The notes beneath the pieces were generated by a model. The model had not been told where the DNA came from, searched no databases, and saw only the letters and a list, made by a program, of their open reading frames with translations. From contig DBFWLO010000023.1 of NCBI GenBank assembly GCA_048465415.1, positions 62,001 to 126,000 of the forward strand: 64,000 nt of DNA. The letters are read 5' to 3'. The position numbers and the translations under genes are program-made. Below are positions 50,118 to 58,592 of this stretch, one piece after another. The DNA is from Scatosoma sp048465415 (GTDB taxonomy: Bacteria > Bacillota > Clostridia > Christensenellales > Borkfalkiaceae). Each line of letters opens with the position of its first letter. The first letter of the stretch is position 1.

Positions 50118-51570
50118 AACCGTCGCTTCGTATCTAGGAAAAATATTGCTGCTGGCGGCGTGTTTTTATCTCTTTCCCATCGTCGTCAGTCTCGTTTATC
50201 GGGAATTTTCGCAGATTCCCGCGTTTTTGGGCGGGAGCTTGATCTCGGGCGCGCTCGGCGGTATATTGATTTTATTCAGGCCGAAGGAAAAAAAGATCCG
50301 CACGAAAGAGGGACTCGTCATCGTCGGGCTTTCCTGGATTCTTATTTCCGCGATCGGCGCGCTGCCCTTTTTCTTCGACGGCTGTATTCCCAATTACCTC
50401 GATTGCCTCTTTGAAACGGTGTCCGGGTTCACGACGACGGGCGCGACGATTCTCACTCGTTTCGATATCCCCAAAAGCATGCATTTCTGGCGCGCTTTCA
50501 CGCATTGGCTCGGCGGCATGGGGATTCTGGTCTTTATGCTGGCGATCCTGCCTTCGCACGGGGCGGGAACCTTTCAACTCATGAAGTTCGAGTCGCCCGG
50601 GCCGCAGGTGGGAAAGCTCGTCAGCAAAATACGGCTCACCGCCACGATTCTCTATCTCATTTATTTCGTTTTCACGCTCTTGGAAGCGGCGCTTCTCAAA
50701 TTCGGCGGCATGGACTGGTTCAACAGTCTGATCATTTCCATGAGCACCGCCGGAACGGGCGGATTCGCCGCCACGGCCGAGAGCGTCCGCGAGTTCGACA
50801 GCGTTTACGTCGACGTCGTCGTGACGATCTTCATGCTGATTTTCAGCATCAATTTCACTCTCTACTATCTCATACTTCTGGGTAAAATCGGGAACGTACT
50901 GCGCGACGAGGAGCTCCGGTTTTATCTCTTGTTCGTCCTGGCCGCGGTATTGGCCGTGACGCTGGATAATACCTTCCGATACGCGCCGTATGACAAAGAT
51001 TTCTTTACGTCGCTTCGCTATTCGGCATTTGCGGTCGTATCGGTGTCGTCCACGACGGGATTTATGACGGCGGATTTCGCGCAGTGGTCGGCGTTTTCGC
51101 AGATTGTGCTTCTGCTCGTGATGTGCGTGGGGAGTATGGCCGGCTCCACGGGCGGGGGCTTGAAGGCGTCGAGGTTTCTGATTCTTTTGAAATCGGGCCG
51201 TGCGGACACGATGAATGTCCTGCGGCCGACGGGGATTCATCTCGTAAAGTTCAATAAAAAACAGCTTTCGCGGGAGACCGTTTCGGCCGTAAGAAATTAT
51301 TTAAGTATCTACGCGGCGATTTTCGTCGCCGCCTGTATTCTGCTTTCCTTCGACACGGGAACGGATTTTCTCACCAACGTGAGCGCCGTCACCGCCTGCT
51401 TCAACAACGTGGGGCCGGGACTGGGCCCGATCGTCGGGCCGTGCGGGAGCTACGCCTCGCTGAGCATGCTTTCCAAAGGAGTGCTGACGCTGGTGATGCT
51501 GATCGGCCGTTTAGAGATCTTTCCGATCCTTCTTTTGTTCGCGCCGCGAACCTGGTCTAAAAAATATTAA
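50107..51570 (+). CDS. trkH: Trk potassium uptake channel subunit TrkH
   Basis: Membrane pore of the Trk/Ktr system, 487 residues. The four selectivity-loop repeats are visible: GFTTTGAT, TAGTGGFA, SSTTGFMT and FNNVGPGLGP, the last with the usual divergent third/fourth pattern. About ten hydrophobic helices. It is translationally coupled to trkA by the 11-base overlap. Confidence 0.96.
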   Translation: MSYRTVASYLGKILLLAACFYLFPIVVSLVYREFSQIPAFLGGSLISGALGGILILFRPKEKKIRTKEGLVIVGLSWILISAIGALPFFFDGCIPNYLDCLFETVSGFTTTGATILTRFDIPKSMHFWRAFTHWLGGMGILVFMLAILPSHGAGTFQLMKFESPGPQVGKLVSKIRLTATILYLIYFVFTLLEAALLKFGGMDWFNSLIISMSTAGTGGFAATAESVREFDSVYVDVVVTIFMLIFSINFTLYYLILLGKIGNVLRDEELRFYLLFVLAAVLAVTLDNTFRYAPYDKDFFTSLRYSAFAVVSVSSTTGFMTADFAQWSAFSQIVLLLVMCVGSMAGSTGGGLKASRFLILLKSGRADTMNVLRPTGIHLVKFNKKQLSRETVSAVRNYLSIYAAIFVAACILLSFDTGTDFLTNVSAVTACFNNVGPGLGPIVGPCGSYASLSMLSKGVLTLVMLIGRLEIFPILLLFAPRTWSKKY

Positions 51571-51573
51571 ATC

Positions 51574-51610
51574 AAAAAGCGTTTCCGTAAAGTTACGGAA
51601 ACGCTTTTTT
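51574..51610. terminator. Bidirectional terminator between trkH and leuS
   Basis: A perfect 17-bp stem (AAAAAGCGTTTCCGTAA and complement) with a 2-3 base loop, A-rich on one side and T-rich on the other, between two convergent genes. Confidence 0.92.
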
Positions 51611-51625
51611 ATATCCCGCCTGTTT

Positions 51626-54067
51626 TCAGCCGACGATGAGATTGACGAGACGGTTGGGTACGACGATGCATTTCTTAATGTTTTTGCCGTCGAGGAGCGC
51701 GGCGACTTCGGGATTCGCGCAGACGGCCGCCTGGATTTCCTCGTTCGTCATATCTTTCGCGATCATCATTTTCGCGCGTATTTTACTGTTGATCTGGACG
51801 GCGTATTCCGTTTCGTCCCTGACGAGCGCTTTCTCGTCCGCGACGGGATAACTTTCCTCGAATACGGAAGTTTTATGGCCCGTGATTTCCCAGAGTTCTT
51901 CCGCAAAATGGGGGGTGAAGGGGGCGATCATTCTGATCAGCTCGTCGACGCAGTCTTTAAAAAATCCGACGTTCTTTTCTCCTGCCGCCGCTTCGTATTT
52001 TTGCAGGGCGTTGACATATTCCATCAATCGCGCCACAGAGGTGTTGAAAGAGAATGCTTCCATATCCCGGACGATACTCTTGACCGCGTAATTTTTGGCG
52101 TAGTCGAGTTCTTTTTCGGCGGCGTCTCGGCGCTGGCAGGCATTATTTTGCGTCTCGGCGGTCTTTCTCACCAGCCGTTCGATACGTTCGATGAATTTCG
52201 CGATCGATTTGATTCCGTCGTCGTTCCAGGGCCCGCCTTCGGTATAGCTGAACCCGAACATCAGATACAGCCGAAACACGTCCGAACCGTAGTCTTCGAT
52301 ATACTTATCGGGGGAAACGACATTGCCTTTGCTCTTGGACATACGATTGCCGTCGGGACCGAGAATGACGCCCTGGTGCACGAGTCGTTTGAAGGGTTCG
52401 TCGAAGTCCAGATACCCCATATCCCTGAGCGCTTTGGTGATGAAACGGGCATAGAGGAGGTGCATGCAGGCGTGTTCCGCGCCGCCGACATATACGTCCA
52501 CGGGCAGCAGCTTGTCCACGATCTCTTTGGAAAAGGCCTGTTTCTCGTTGTGAGCGTCGGGGTAGCGGAGATAGTACCAGCTCGAACAAACGAACGTGTC
52601 GAGGGTATCGGCGTCCCGTCGCGCTTTGCCGCCGCAGGCAGGACAGGTACAGTTCATGAATTTTTCGTTCGCCGCGAGCGGGGATTTTCCCGTCGGACGG
52701 AATTCCACATCGTAGGGGAGCTTGACGGGCAGATCTTTTTCGGGAACGGGCACCACGCCGCACTTTTCGCAGTGGATCATGGGAATGGGCGCGCCCCAGT
52801 ATCTCTGCCGGGAAACCGACCAGTCGCGGAGACGGTAATTAACTTTTTTGCAGCCTTTGCCGAGTTTGCTCAAATGTACGGCGATGGCGTTTCTGGCCTC
52901 GTCGCCGGGAAGTCCGTCAAATTCGCCGCTGTTGACGAGGATCCCGTCCTCGCAGAAGGGCAGGACGGTTTCGCCGCCTTTTTTCTGAATGACCTGAGTC
53001 ACGGGCAGATTGTATTTTTTCGCAAACGCGTAATCGCGTTCGTCGTGCGCCGGTACGGCCATGACGGCGCCGGTGCCGTAGGAATAAAGCACGTAATCGG
53101 CGAGATAGACGGGGAGTTTTTTGCCCGTCAGGGGGTGCGTCGCATACGCGCCCGTAAAGACGCCCGTCTTTTCGCGGGCGGTGGAAAGTCTGTCGATGTC
53201 GTTGGCGGCCGCGGCGTAAATCACGTATGACTCAATCTCGGCGGCTTTCTCGGGGTGCGCTTCTTTGAGTTTTTTAACGAGCGGGTGTTCGGGGGCAAGG
53301 ACGACGTAGTCCACGCCGAACAAGGTGTCGGGGCGGGTGGTGAACACGGTGATGACGTCGCCCGTCTCGCAGTCGAAATTGACTTCGCAGCCCGTGGACT
53401 TGCCGATCCAGTTTTTCTGCATCAGTTTGGTCTTTTCCGGCCAGTCGAGGCCGTTGAGATCTTGCAGAAGCTCCTCCGCGTAATCGGTGATCTTCAAAAA
53501 CCACTGCGTCATATCCTTTCTTAAAACGCCCGCGCCGCAGCGTTCGCAGTTTCCGTCCACGACCTGCTCGTTGGCGAGGACTGTCTCGCAGGAAGGACAC
53601 CAGTTGACGAGCGCTTCCTTGCGGTAAGCGAGCCCCTTTTTATAGAGCTGCAAAAAGAGCCACTGCGTCCATTTGTAGTAGTCCTCGCCGCAGGTTTTGA
53701 CTTCGGCCGACCAGTCGAACATCGCGCCCATACTGCGGAGCTGGCGCTCCATCGTGGCGATATTTTTTTCGGTGGAATCTTTGGGGTGAACACCCGTTTT
53801 GATGGCGTAATTTTCCGCGGGGAGACCAAACGCGTCGAAGCCTATGGGCTGGAAGACTTCGTAGCCCTGCATCTTTTTAAAGCGGGCGTAGGAATCGGTC
53901 GGGCCGTAATTGTACCAATGTCCGACGTGCAGCTTCGCTCCCGAAGGATAGGAGAACATTTCGAGGACGTAGAATTTTTTATCCGCGTTTTTTTTGTTGA
54001 AAGTGTTCTGTCTGGATTTTTCCCATTTTGCCTGCCATTTGCTTTCTACCGATTTCATATCCATCAT
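51626..54067 (-). CDS. leuS: Leucine--tRNA ligase
   Basis: Class I synthetase of 813 residues. The HIGH-type motif is HVGH (47-50) in KLHVGHWYNYGPTD. The CP1 editing domain (TTRPDTLFG onward) and zinc-type cysteine clusters follow. KMSKS is MSKSK at 576-580, and an anticodon domain is present. GGGAGG lies 8 bases before the ATG. A small hairpin precedes the Shine-Dalgarno, but the ~55-base leader is too short for a T-box. Confidence 0.97.
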   Translation of the reverse strand: MMDMKSVESKWQAKWEKSRQNTFNKKNADKKFYVLEMFSYPSGAKLHVGHWYNYGPTDSYARFKKMQGYEVFQPIGFDAFGLPAENYAIKTGVHPKDSTEKNIATMERQLRSMGAMFDWSAEVKTCGEDYYKWTQWLFLQLYKKGLAYRKEALVNWCPSCETVLANEQVVDGNCERCGAGVLRKDMTQWFLKITDYAEELLQDLNGLDWPEKTKLMQKNWIGKSTGCEVNFDCETGDVITVFTTRPDTLFGVDYVVLAPEHPLVKKLKEAHPEKAAEIESYVIYAAAANDIDRLSTAREKTGVFTGAYATHPLTGKKLPVYLADYVLYSYGTGAVMAVPAHDERDYAFAKKYNLPVTQVIQKKGGETVLPFCEDGILVNSGEFDGLPGDEARNAIAVHLSKLGKGCKKVNYRLRDWSVSRQRYWGAPIPMIHCEKCGVVPVPEKDLPVKLPYDVEFRPTGKSPLAANEKFMNCTCPACGGKARRDADTLDTFVCSSWYYLRYPDAHNEKQAFSKEIVDKLLPVDVYVGGAEHACMHLLYARFITKALRDMGYLDFDEPFKRLVHQGVILGPDGNRMSKSKGNVVSPDKYIEDYGSDVFRLYLMFGFSYTEGGPWNDDGIKSIAKFIERIERLVRKTAETQNNACQRRDAAEKELDYAKNYAVKSIVRDMEAFSFNTSVARLMEYVNALQKYEAAAGEKNVGFFKDCVDELIRMIAPFTPHFAEELWEITGHKTSVFEESYPVADEKALVRDETEYAVQINSKIRAKMMIAKDMTNEEIQAAVCANPEVAALLDGKNIKKCIVVPNRLVNLIVG

Positions 54068-54129
54068 GAGGATAACCTCCCGCGTCGCGGCTGAAAGGCC
54101 GCGCGAGTAAAACGTTTATTTGTCTTTAT

Positions 54130-54158
54130 ATTATAGCCGTTTTTCTCTTTCAAGTCAA
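54130..54158 (-). promoter_or_regulatory. Promoter of leuS
   Basis: Minus strand: TTGACT (54158-54153), 17-base spacer, TATAAT (54135-54130). Confidence 0.88.
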
Positions 54159-54243
54159 GCGAATCATCGGAGAGAGAAAAAGCCGGAGGGGAAATTTTGC
54201 CGGAAGAATAAATAATTCCGGCGCCGCGGCATACAATAATGAT

Positions 54244-54942
54244 GTGGAAAAAATAACGGTCACCCAAAGCGGCGCTGGAAGCCCTTATATGTCTTATCTC
54301 TACGGCAAAGTCACGGACAGATTTTCGTTCCTTCCCGCCGACTGCGGATTGGAGAACGACGGCGACAGGACGACTCTCGTCTTTTGTTCCGAGCGCAAGT
54401 ATTGTCCCTATATCCGAAATTATACGGAAGAAAATATCGCGGACGTCATCGCGATCGGATACAAGTATCAATATTTCGATAAAACGCTGTTTCTCCCGCT
54501 GCTCGATTCTCAGGAGCGGGACGTTCTCCTCACTTCGCTCGTCGCGGCGGATTATCCCGAGGATCGCGAGTACATCAAAAAACAGATCAAAGGACTGGGG
54601 GAATACTGCATCGACGGCGTATTCAATTTTCGGCTCCGCGATCTGAAAATGCGCTGGAAGGGCATCGCGGAATATATTCCCTCCGAGTTCGCCTCCTCCT
54701 CGCTCGAAAGCTTTATCGATTTTCTCATCGGCGAAAGCAGCGGCAAGGTATTTTTGAAGGAGGGAAAACTCTACGACGAGGAATATCGTCTTTTAAGCCG
54801 CAGCGCGCTCATCGGGCCGTCCTCGCCCGTCCGCGAAATCCTTTTGAGCGGCGCGGACAATATCTATTGTTTCGGCGCGCCCGACGAAAAGACCAGAGCG
54901 TTCCTGAAAAAATATTATAAGGAAAAGGTAGTATTTTGCTGA
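54244..54942 (+). CDS. ytxC: Sporulation protein YtxC family
   Basis: A 232-residue protein with GLGEYCIDGVFNFRLRDLKMRW, the block typical of YtxC, and the characteristic position directly upstream of thrS as in B. subtilis. YtxC function is unknown but is linked to sporulation in annotation. The start is uncertain: GTG at 54244 has no clear ribosome-binding site, while ATG at 54289 has GGAAG ~9 bases upstream and would give 217 residues. No promoter was found; expression may be sporulation-specific. Confidence 0.7.
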   Translation: MEKITVTQSGAGSPYMSYLYGKVTDRFSFLPADCGLENDGDRTTLVFCSERKYCPYIRNYTEENIADVIAIGYKYQYFDKTLFLPLLDSQERDVLLTSLVAADYPEDREYIKKQIKGLGEYCIDGVFNFRLRDLKMRWKGIAEYIPSEFASSSLESFIDFLIGESSGKVFLKEGKLYDEEYRLLSRSALIGPSSPVREILLSGADNIYCFGAPDEKTRAFLKKYYKEKVVFC

Positions 54943-54948
54943 AAACGG

Positions 54949-54977
54949 TTGACAAACGCGCTTTAATGGTTTAAAAT
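54949..54977 (+). promoter_or_regulatory. Promoter of thrS T-box leader
   Basis: TTGACA (54949-54954), 17-base spacer, TAAAAT (54972-54977). It starts 7 bases after the ytxC stop, so the leader is transcribed on its own. Confidence 0.88.
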
Positions 54978-54984
54978 ATACACC

Positions 54985-55200
54985 GTAAAGACAAGTAACG
55001 CCGCTCCGGGATTTACAGAGAGTCCGCTCCTTAGGCTGTGAGGCGGGCAATTCCAGGCGAACCGCGAAACCGCTTTACGTCAGAGAAAATCCCATAAAAA
55101 GCGGTCAAAGCATATTTGACAATTAAGGTGGAACCGCGCAGACTTAAAAGTATTGCGTCCTTAAACTCTTTGGAAAGCGGGAGTTTAAGGACTTTTTTAT
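54985..55200 (+). promoter_or_regulatory. T-box riboswitch of thrS
   Basis: A tRNA-sensing leader. Stem I is closed by GGGATTT (55008-55014) and AAATCCC (55087-55093), with the AGAGAG S-turn on the 5' side. A candidate specifier ACC (Thr) lies at 55069-55071 in GCGAAACCGC. The T-box sequence AAGGTGGAACCGCG is at 55125-55138. The terminator GTCCTTAAACTC / GAGTTTAAGGAC followed by TTTTTT is at 55157-55198. Uncharged tRNA-Thr should favour the antiterminator and thrS expression. Confidence 0.93.
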
Positions 55201-55244
55201 ACGAAAAAACGTAAAACAGAGAAAGAAATACGGAGGATTCACTT

Positions 55245-57152
55245 ATGAACATCATTTTGAAAAACGGCGAAAGCATGCGGCTGGAAGAAGGCGCGAGCTG
55301 TATGCAGGCGGCGTCGGCCATTTCCGAAGGCCTGGCGAGGAACGCCGTATGCGCGAAAGTGAACGGGGAGGAAGTCGATCTTTCTCACGTTCTCCAAGAA
55401 GGGGACGCGCTGGAAATCGTCACTTTGAAGGATAAGGAAGGTCTGCACGTCTATCGCCATACCTGCGCGCACGTACTCGCGCAGGCGCTCAAAACGATTT
55501 ATCCCACCTGTAAGCTCTCTATCGGCCCCGTCATCGAGAACGGGTTTTATTACGACATCGATTTCGTCACGCCGATCACCAAAGAGGACCTCGCGAAGAT
55601 CGAAGCGGAAATGCAGAAGATCATCAAGAGCAATCTTCCCATCGAACGTTTTACGCTGCCCAGGGACGAAGCGATCAAACTGATGGAAGGCTACGATGAA
55701 AAGTACAAGGTGGAACTCATCAAAGATCTTCCCGAGGGCGAGACGATCTCCTTCTATAAGCAGGGTAATTTCACCGATCTTTGCCGGGGACCGCATCTTC
55801 CCTCCACGGGAAAGATCAAGGCCTTCAAGCTCATCAGTATCGCGGGCGCGTATTGGAGAGGGGACGAGCATAATAAAATGCTCACCCGTATCTATGGAAC
55901 GGCTTTCGCGAAGAAAGACGAGATGGAAGCCTATTTTCACATGCTCGAAGAAGCGAAAAAGCGGGATCACACCAAACTCGGCAAGGAACTCAAACTCTTC
56001 ACGATCTTAAACGAAGGCAAGGGTTTTCCTTTCTTCCTGCCGCACGGCATGGTCCTCAAAAACGCGCTCGTCGAGTACTGGCGTCAGCTGCACGATAGGG
56101 CGGGCTATGTCGAAGTGGCGACGCCGGTCATGCTCAGCCGTTCCCTTTGGGAAACTTCCGGGCACTGGGATCACTACAAAGACAATATGTATACGACGAA
56201 GATCGACGGGGAAGATTACGCGATCAAACCGATGAACTGCCCCGGCGGGATCCTCGTCTATAAGACGGAGCCGCACAGCTATAAGGATCTGCCGATCCGC
56301 ATGGGCGAACTCGGGCTCGTACATCGTCACGAAAAGTCCGGTCAGCTGCACGGATTATTCCGCGTCCGCTGCTTCACGCAGGACGACGCGCATATTTTCA
56401 TGATGCCTTCGCAGATCACGAACGAGATCAAGGGCGTCGTGCGCATGATCAACGAGGTCTATACCTTATTCGGATTCAAGTATCACGTGGAACTCTCCAC
56501 CCGCCCCTCCAACAGCATGGGCAGCGACGAAGACTGGGAAAACGCGACGAACGCCCTGCGTCTCGCGTTGGAAGAAATGCGGATCGAATACTCGGTCAAC
56601 GAGGGCGACGGCGCGTTTTACGGCCCCAAGATCGATTTCCATCTCGAAGATTCGATCGGCCGCACCTGGCAGTGCGGTACGATCCAGCTCGACTTCCAGC
56701 TCCCTCAGCGCTTTGAAATGGAGTACGTCGGAGAGGACGGACAAAAACATCAGCCCATCATGGTGCACCGCGTCATTTTCGGCTCTATCGAGCGTTTCAT
56801 TGGGATTCTCATCGAGCATTACGCCGGCAAATTCCCCGTCTGGCTTTCGCCCGTGCAGGTGAAGATTCTGCCCATCACCGAGAGACAGGAGGCGTACGCA
56901 AAAGAACTTTATGAGGAACTGAAAGCGAAAGGAATCCGTGCGGAGGTCGATCTGAGAAACGAGAAGATCGGCTATAAGATCCGCGAAGCGCAGATGGAAA
57001 AGGTGCCTTATATGCTTGTCGTCGGCGAAAAGGAAGCGCAGGAAAAGCTCGTCGCCGTACGCCGCAGAGACAAAGGGGATACGGGCGCCGTCTCCGCGGA
57101 AGAATTTATCGCGCAGATCGGAAAAGAGATCGCCGATAAAGTCGCGTTTTAA
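55245..57152 (+). CDS. thrS: Threonine--tRNA ligase
   Basis: Class II synthetase of 635 residues. A TGS domain (1-61) is followed by the editing domain with HTCAHVLAQA and GPVIENGFYYD. The catalytic core includes the zinc-ligand Cys332 in NCPGGI, motif 2 LVHRHEKSG, motif 3 in HRVIFGSIERFIG, and a C-terminal anticodon-binding domain. GGAGG precedes the ATG. It is controlled by the T-box upstream. Confidence 0.98.
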   Translation: MNIILKNGESMRLEEGASCMQAASAISEGLARNAVCAKVNGEEVDLSHVLQEGDALEIVTLKDKEGLHVYRHTCAHVLAQALKTIYPTCKLSIGPVIENGFYYDIDFVTPITKEDLAKIEAEMQKIIKSNLPIERFTLPRDEAIKLMEGYDEKYKVELIKDLPEGETISFYKQGNFTDLCRGPHLPSTGKIKAFKLISIAGAYWRGDEHNKMLTRIYGTAFAKKDEMEAYFHMLEEAKKRDHTKLGKELKLFTILNEGKGFPFFLPHGMVLKNALVEYWRQLHDRAGYVEVATPVMLSRSLWETSGHWDHYKDNMYTTKIDGEDYAIKPMNCPGGILVYKTEPHSYKDLPIRMGELGLVHRHEKSGQLHGLFRVRCFTQDDAHIFMMPSQITNEIKGVVRMINEVYTLFGFKYHVELSTRPSNSMGSDEDWENATNALRLALEEMRIEYSVNEGDGAFYGPKIDFHLEDSIGRTWQCGTIQLDFQLPQRFEMEYVGEDGQKHQPIMVHRVIFGSIERFIGILIEHYAGKFPVWLSPVQVKILPITERQEAYAKELYEELKAKGIRAEVDLRNEKIGYKIREAQMEKVPYMLVVGEKEAQEKLVAVRRRDKGDTGAVSAEEFIAQIGKEIADKVAF

Positions 57153-57194
57153 GTAAATTTTGTTAAATTTCCGGAAATACGAGCCGCAAATCGC

Positions 57195-57224
57195 TTGACA
57201 GAAGTTTTAGCTTTGTGCTATTAT
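57195..57224 (+). promoter_or_regulatory. Promoter of infC-rpmI-rplT
   Basis: TTGACA (57195-57200), 18-base spacer, TGC-extended TATTAT (57219-57224). A TATAAT two bases further on is too far for standard spacing. Confidence 0.75.
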
Positions 57225-57227
57225 AAT

Positions 57228-57357
57228 AAAGCTAAGCAGAAGCGAACCTTCTCGCCGCGCGGTATTCATCGGCGCGGCTCGATAATTTACCGGACGATGA
57301 AAGATCGATTAGGGATTATTGCGGGTTGCTTATTGTTTAAGCAACCCGTTATTATTT
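57228..57357 (+). promoter_or_regulatory. infC leader with attenuator (L20-leader-like)
   Basis: A ~145-base leader ends in a terminator-like hairpin: CGGGTTGCTTA / TAAGCAACCCG (57322-57348) then TTATTATTT, directly before the infC ribosome-binding site. Firmicutes infC-rpmI-rplT operons are known to be attenuated through L20 binding to the leader. Upstream GC-rich arms (CGCGC...GCGCG near 57257-57278) could form the alternative structure. Confidence 0.7.
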
Positions 57358-57375
57358 GAGGTGAGGTGTACGACT

Positions 57376-57891
57376 ATCAAAGAACAACATCAGTTAAACG
57401 GAGATATCCGTGACAGAGAAATCCGAGTGATTTCTTCTTCGGGCGACATGCTTGGGATTATGAATACGCAGGAAGCGCTGCGGCTCGCGGAAGAGGAAAG
57501 TCTGGATTTGGTGAAAATTTCGCCCAATGCGGTGCCGCCCGTCTGCAAAATTATGAATTACGGTAAATTCAAATTCGAGCAGGCGAAACGGGAAAAGGAA
57601 AACCGCAAAAATCAGAAAGTGATGGAGATCAAGGAAATTTATCTTTCCATGACCATCGACGTGGGGGATCTGAACGTCAAAGCGAAAAAGGCGCTCGAAT
57701 TTCTCGAAGACGGCAACAAGGTGAAGGTGTCCATCAAAATGCGCGGCAGGCAGATGGCGCATTCTTCCATGGGAGTGGACGTGATGCACCGCTTTTTCGA
57801 CGTGCTCGGCGGAAAGGCTGTCATCGACAGAGCGCCCGCGACGGAAGGACGAAACATCATTATGATTCTTTCGCCCGTCAAACAAGCGTAA
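57376..57891 (+). CDS. infC: Translation initiation factor IF-3, AUC start
   Basis: Binds the 30S subunit and checks initiator tRNA and start codon. The start is placed at ATC (57376), preceded at 7-8 bases by the strong site GAGGTGAGGT. It gives 171 residues and the usual IF-3 N terminus (KEQHQLNGDIRDREIRVI). The in-frame TTG (57319) lies inside the attenuator hairpin, and GTG (57361) has no ribosome-binding site. Non-standard AUU/AUC/AUA starts are typical for infC and let IF-3 repress itself. The C-terminal domain (VKVSIKMRGRQMAH) is intact. Confidence 0.92.
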   Translation: MKEQHQLNGDIRDREIRVISSSGDMLGIMNTQEALRLAEEESLDLVKISPNAVPPVCKIMNYGKFKFEQAKREKENRKNQKVMEIKEIYLSMTIDVGDLNVKAKKALEFLEDGNKVKVSIKMRGRQMAHSSMGVDVMHRFFDVLGGKAVIDRAPATEGRNIIMILSPVKQA

Positions 57892-57964
57892 GCGAATGTT
57901 CCCGCGGTTCGTATCGGACAAGCGGAGCAAATAAAGAACGAAAAACTATTCGGAGGACAAATAT

Positions 57965-58165
57965 ATGCCTAAACAGAAATCCCACAGCGGAACAAAAAAG
58001 CGTTTTTGGCTTACCGGCACGGGTAAGGTCAACAGACCTCACGGCGGAAAAAACCATAAAGCGGAAACGAAGAGCAGTAAAAGAAGAAGAAATCTGCGCC
58101 AGAGCACCCTCGTTTCTTCGACTCAGGAAAATACCGTAAAGAGTATGATTCCCTACAAGGACTAA
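57965..58165 (+). CDS. rpmI: 50S ribosomal protein L35
   Basis: A 66-residue basic protein beginning MPKQKSHSGTKKRF, with the conserved GKVNRPHGGKNH and LRQSTLVS blocks of bL35. It lies between infC and rplT as in all Firmicutes. GGAGG precedes the ATG. Confidence 0.97.
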   Translation: MPKQKSHSGTKKRFWLTGTGKVNRPHGGKNHKAETKSSKRRRNLRQSTLVSSTQENTVKSMIPYKD

Positions 58166-58184
58166 GAAATAAGGAGAACGAAAC

Positions 58185-58535
58185 ATGCGTATTAAAAGAA
58201 GTGTAACCGCGCTGAAAAAGCGTAGAAAAATTTTCAAGCTCTCCAAGGGCTATTTCGGAAACAAGAGCAAGTCGTACAGAATCGCAAGACAAGCCGTCAT
58301 GAAGTCGCTGAACTACGCGTACATCGGCAGACGGAGAAGAAAGAGAGATTTCAGAAAGCTCTGGATCGCGAGAATCAACGCCGCGGCGAGGATCAACGGT
58401 CTTTCTTACAGTAAAATGATGCACGGCCTCGACGTTGCCGGGATCAATCTCAACAGAAAAGTTCTTGCCGAATTGGCCGTCAACGATGCTCCCGCATTTG
58501 CGCAGTTGGCCGAAAAAGCTAAAGCGGCTCTCTGA
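58185..58535 (+). CDS. rplT: 50S ribosomal protein L20
   Basis: A 116-residue bL20 with the basic N-terminal extension (MRIKRSVTALKKRRKIFKLS), GYFGNKSKSYR and RKLWIARINAAAR. It is an early assembly protein of the 50S subunit and in this operon type also the autogenous repressor that binds the leader. AAGGAG precedes the ATG. Confidence 0.98.
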   Translation: MRIKRSVTALKKRRKIFKLSKGYFGNKSKSYRIARQAVMKSLNYAYIGRRRRKRDFRKLWIARINAAARINGLSYSKMMHGLDVAGINLNRKVLAELAVNDAPAFAQLAEKAKAAL

Positions 58536-58544
58536 TTGAAGTCG

Positions 58545-58577
58545 AAAAAAGCCTTTTAGCTTCTAAAAGGCTTTTTT
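58545..58577 (+). terminator. Terminator after rplT
   Basis: A perfect 15-bp stem AAAAAAGCCTTTTAG / CTAAAAGGCTTTTTT with a ~3-base loop ends the operon. The next gene starts only 16 bases further on. Confidence 0.92.
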
Positions 58578-58592
58578 ATTGTTTATAAAGAA

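Noticed and set aside
54068..54129. T-box or other riboswitch before leuS
   Set aside because: The leader is only about 55 bases, with one small hairpin and no T-box sequence.
57319..57375. TTG or GTG start for infC
   Set aside because: TTG is within the attenuator stem and GTG has no Shine-Dalgarno. The extra residues do not resemble IF-3 N termini.
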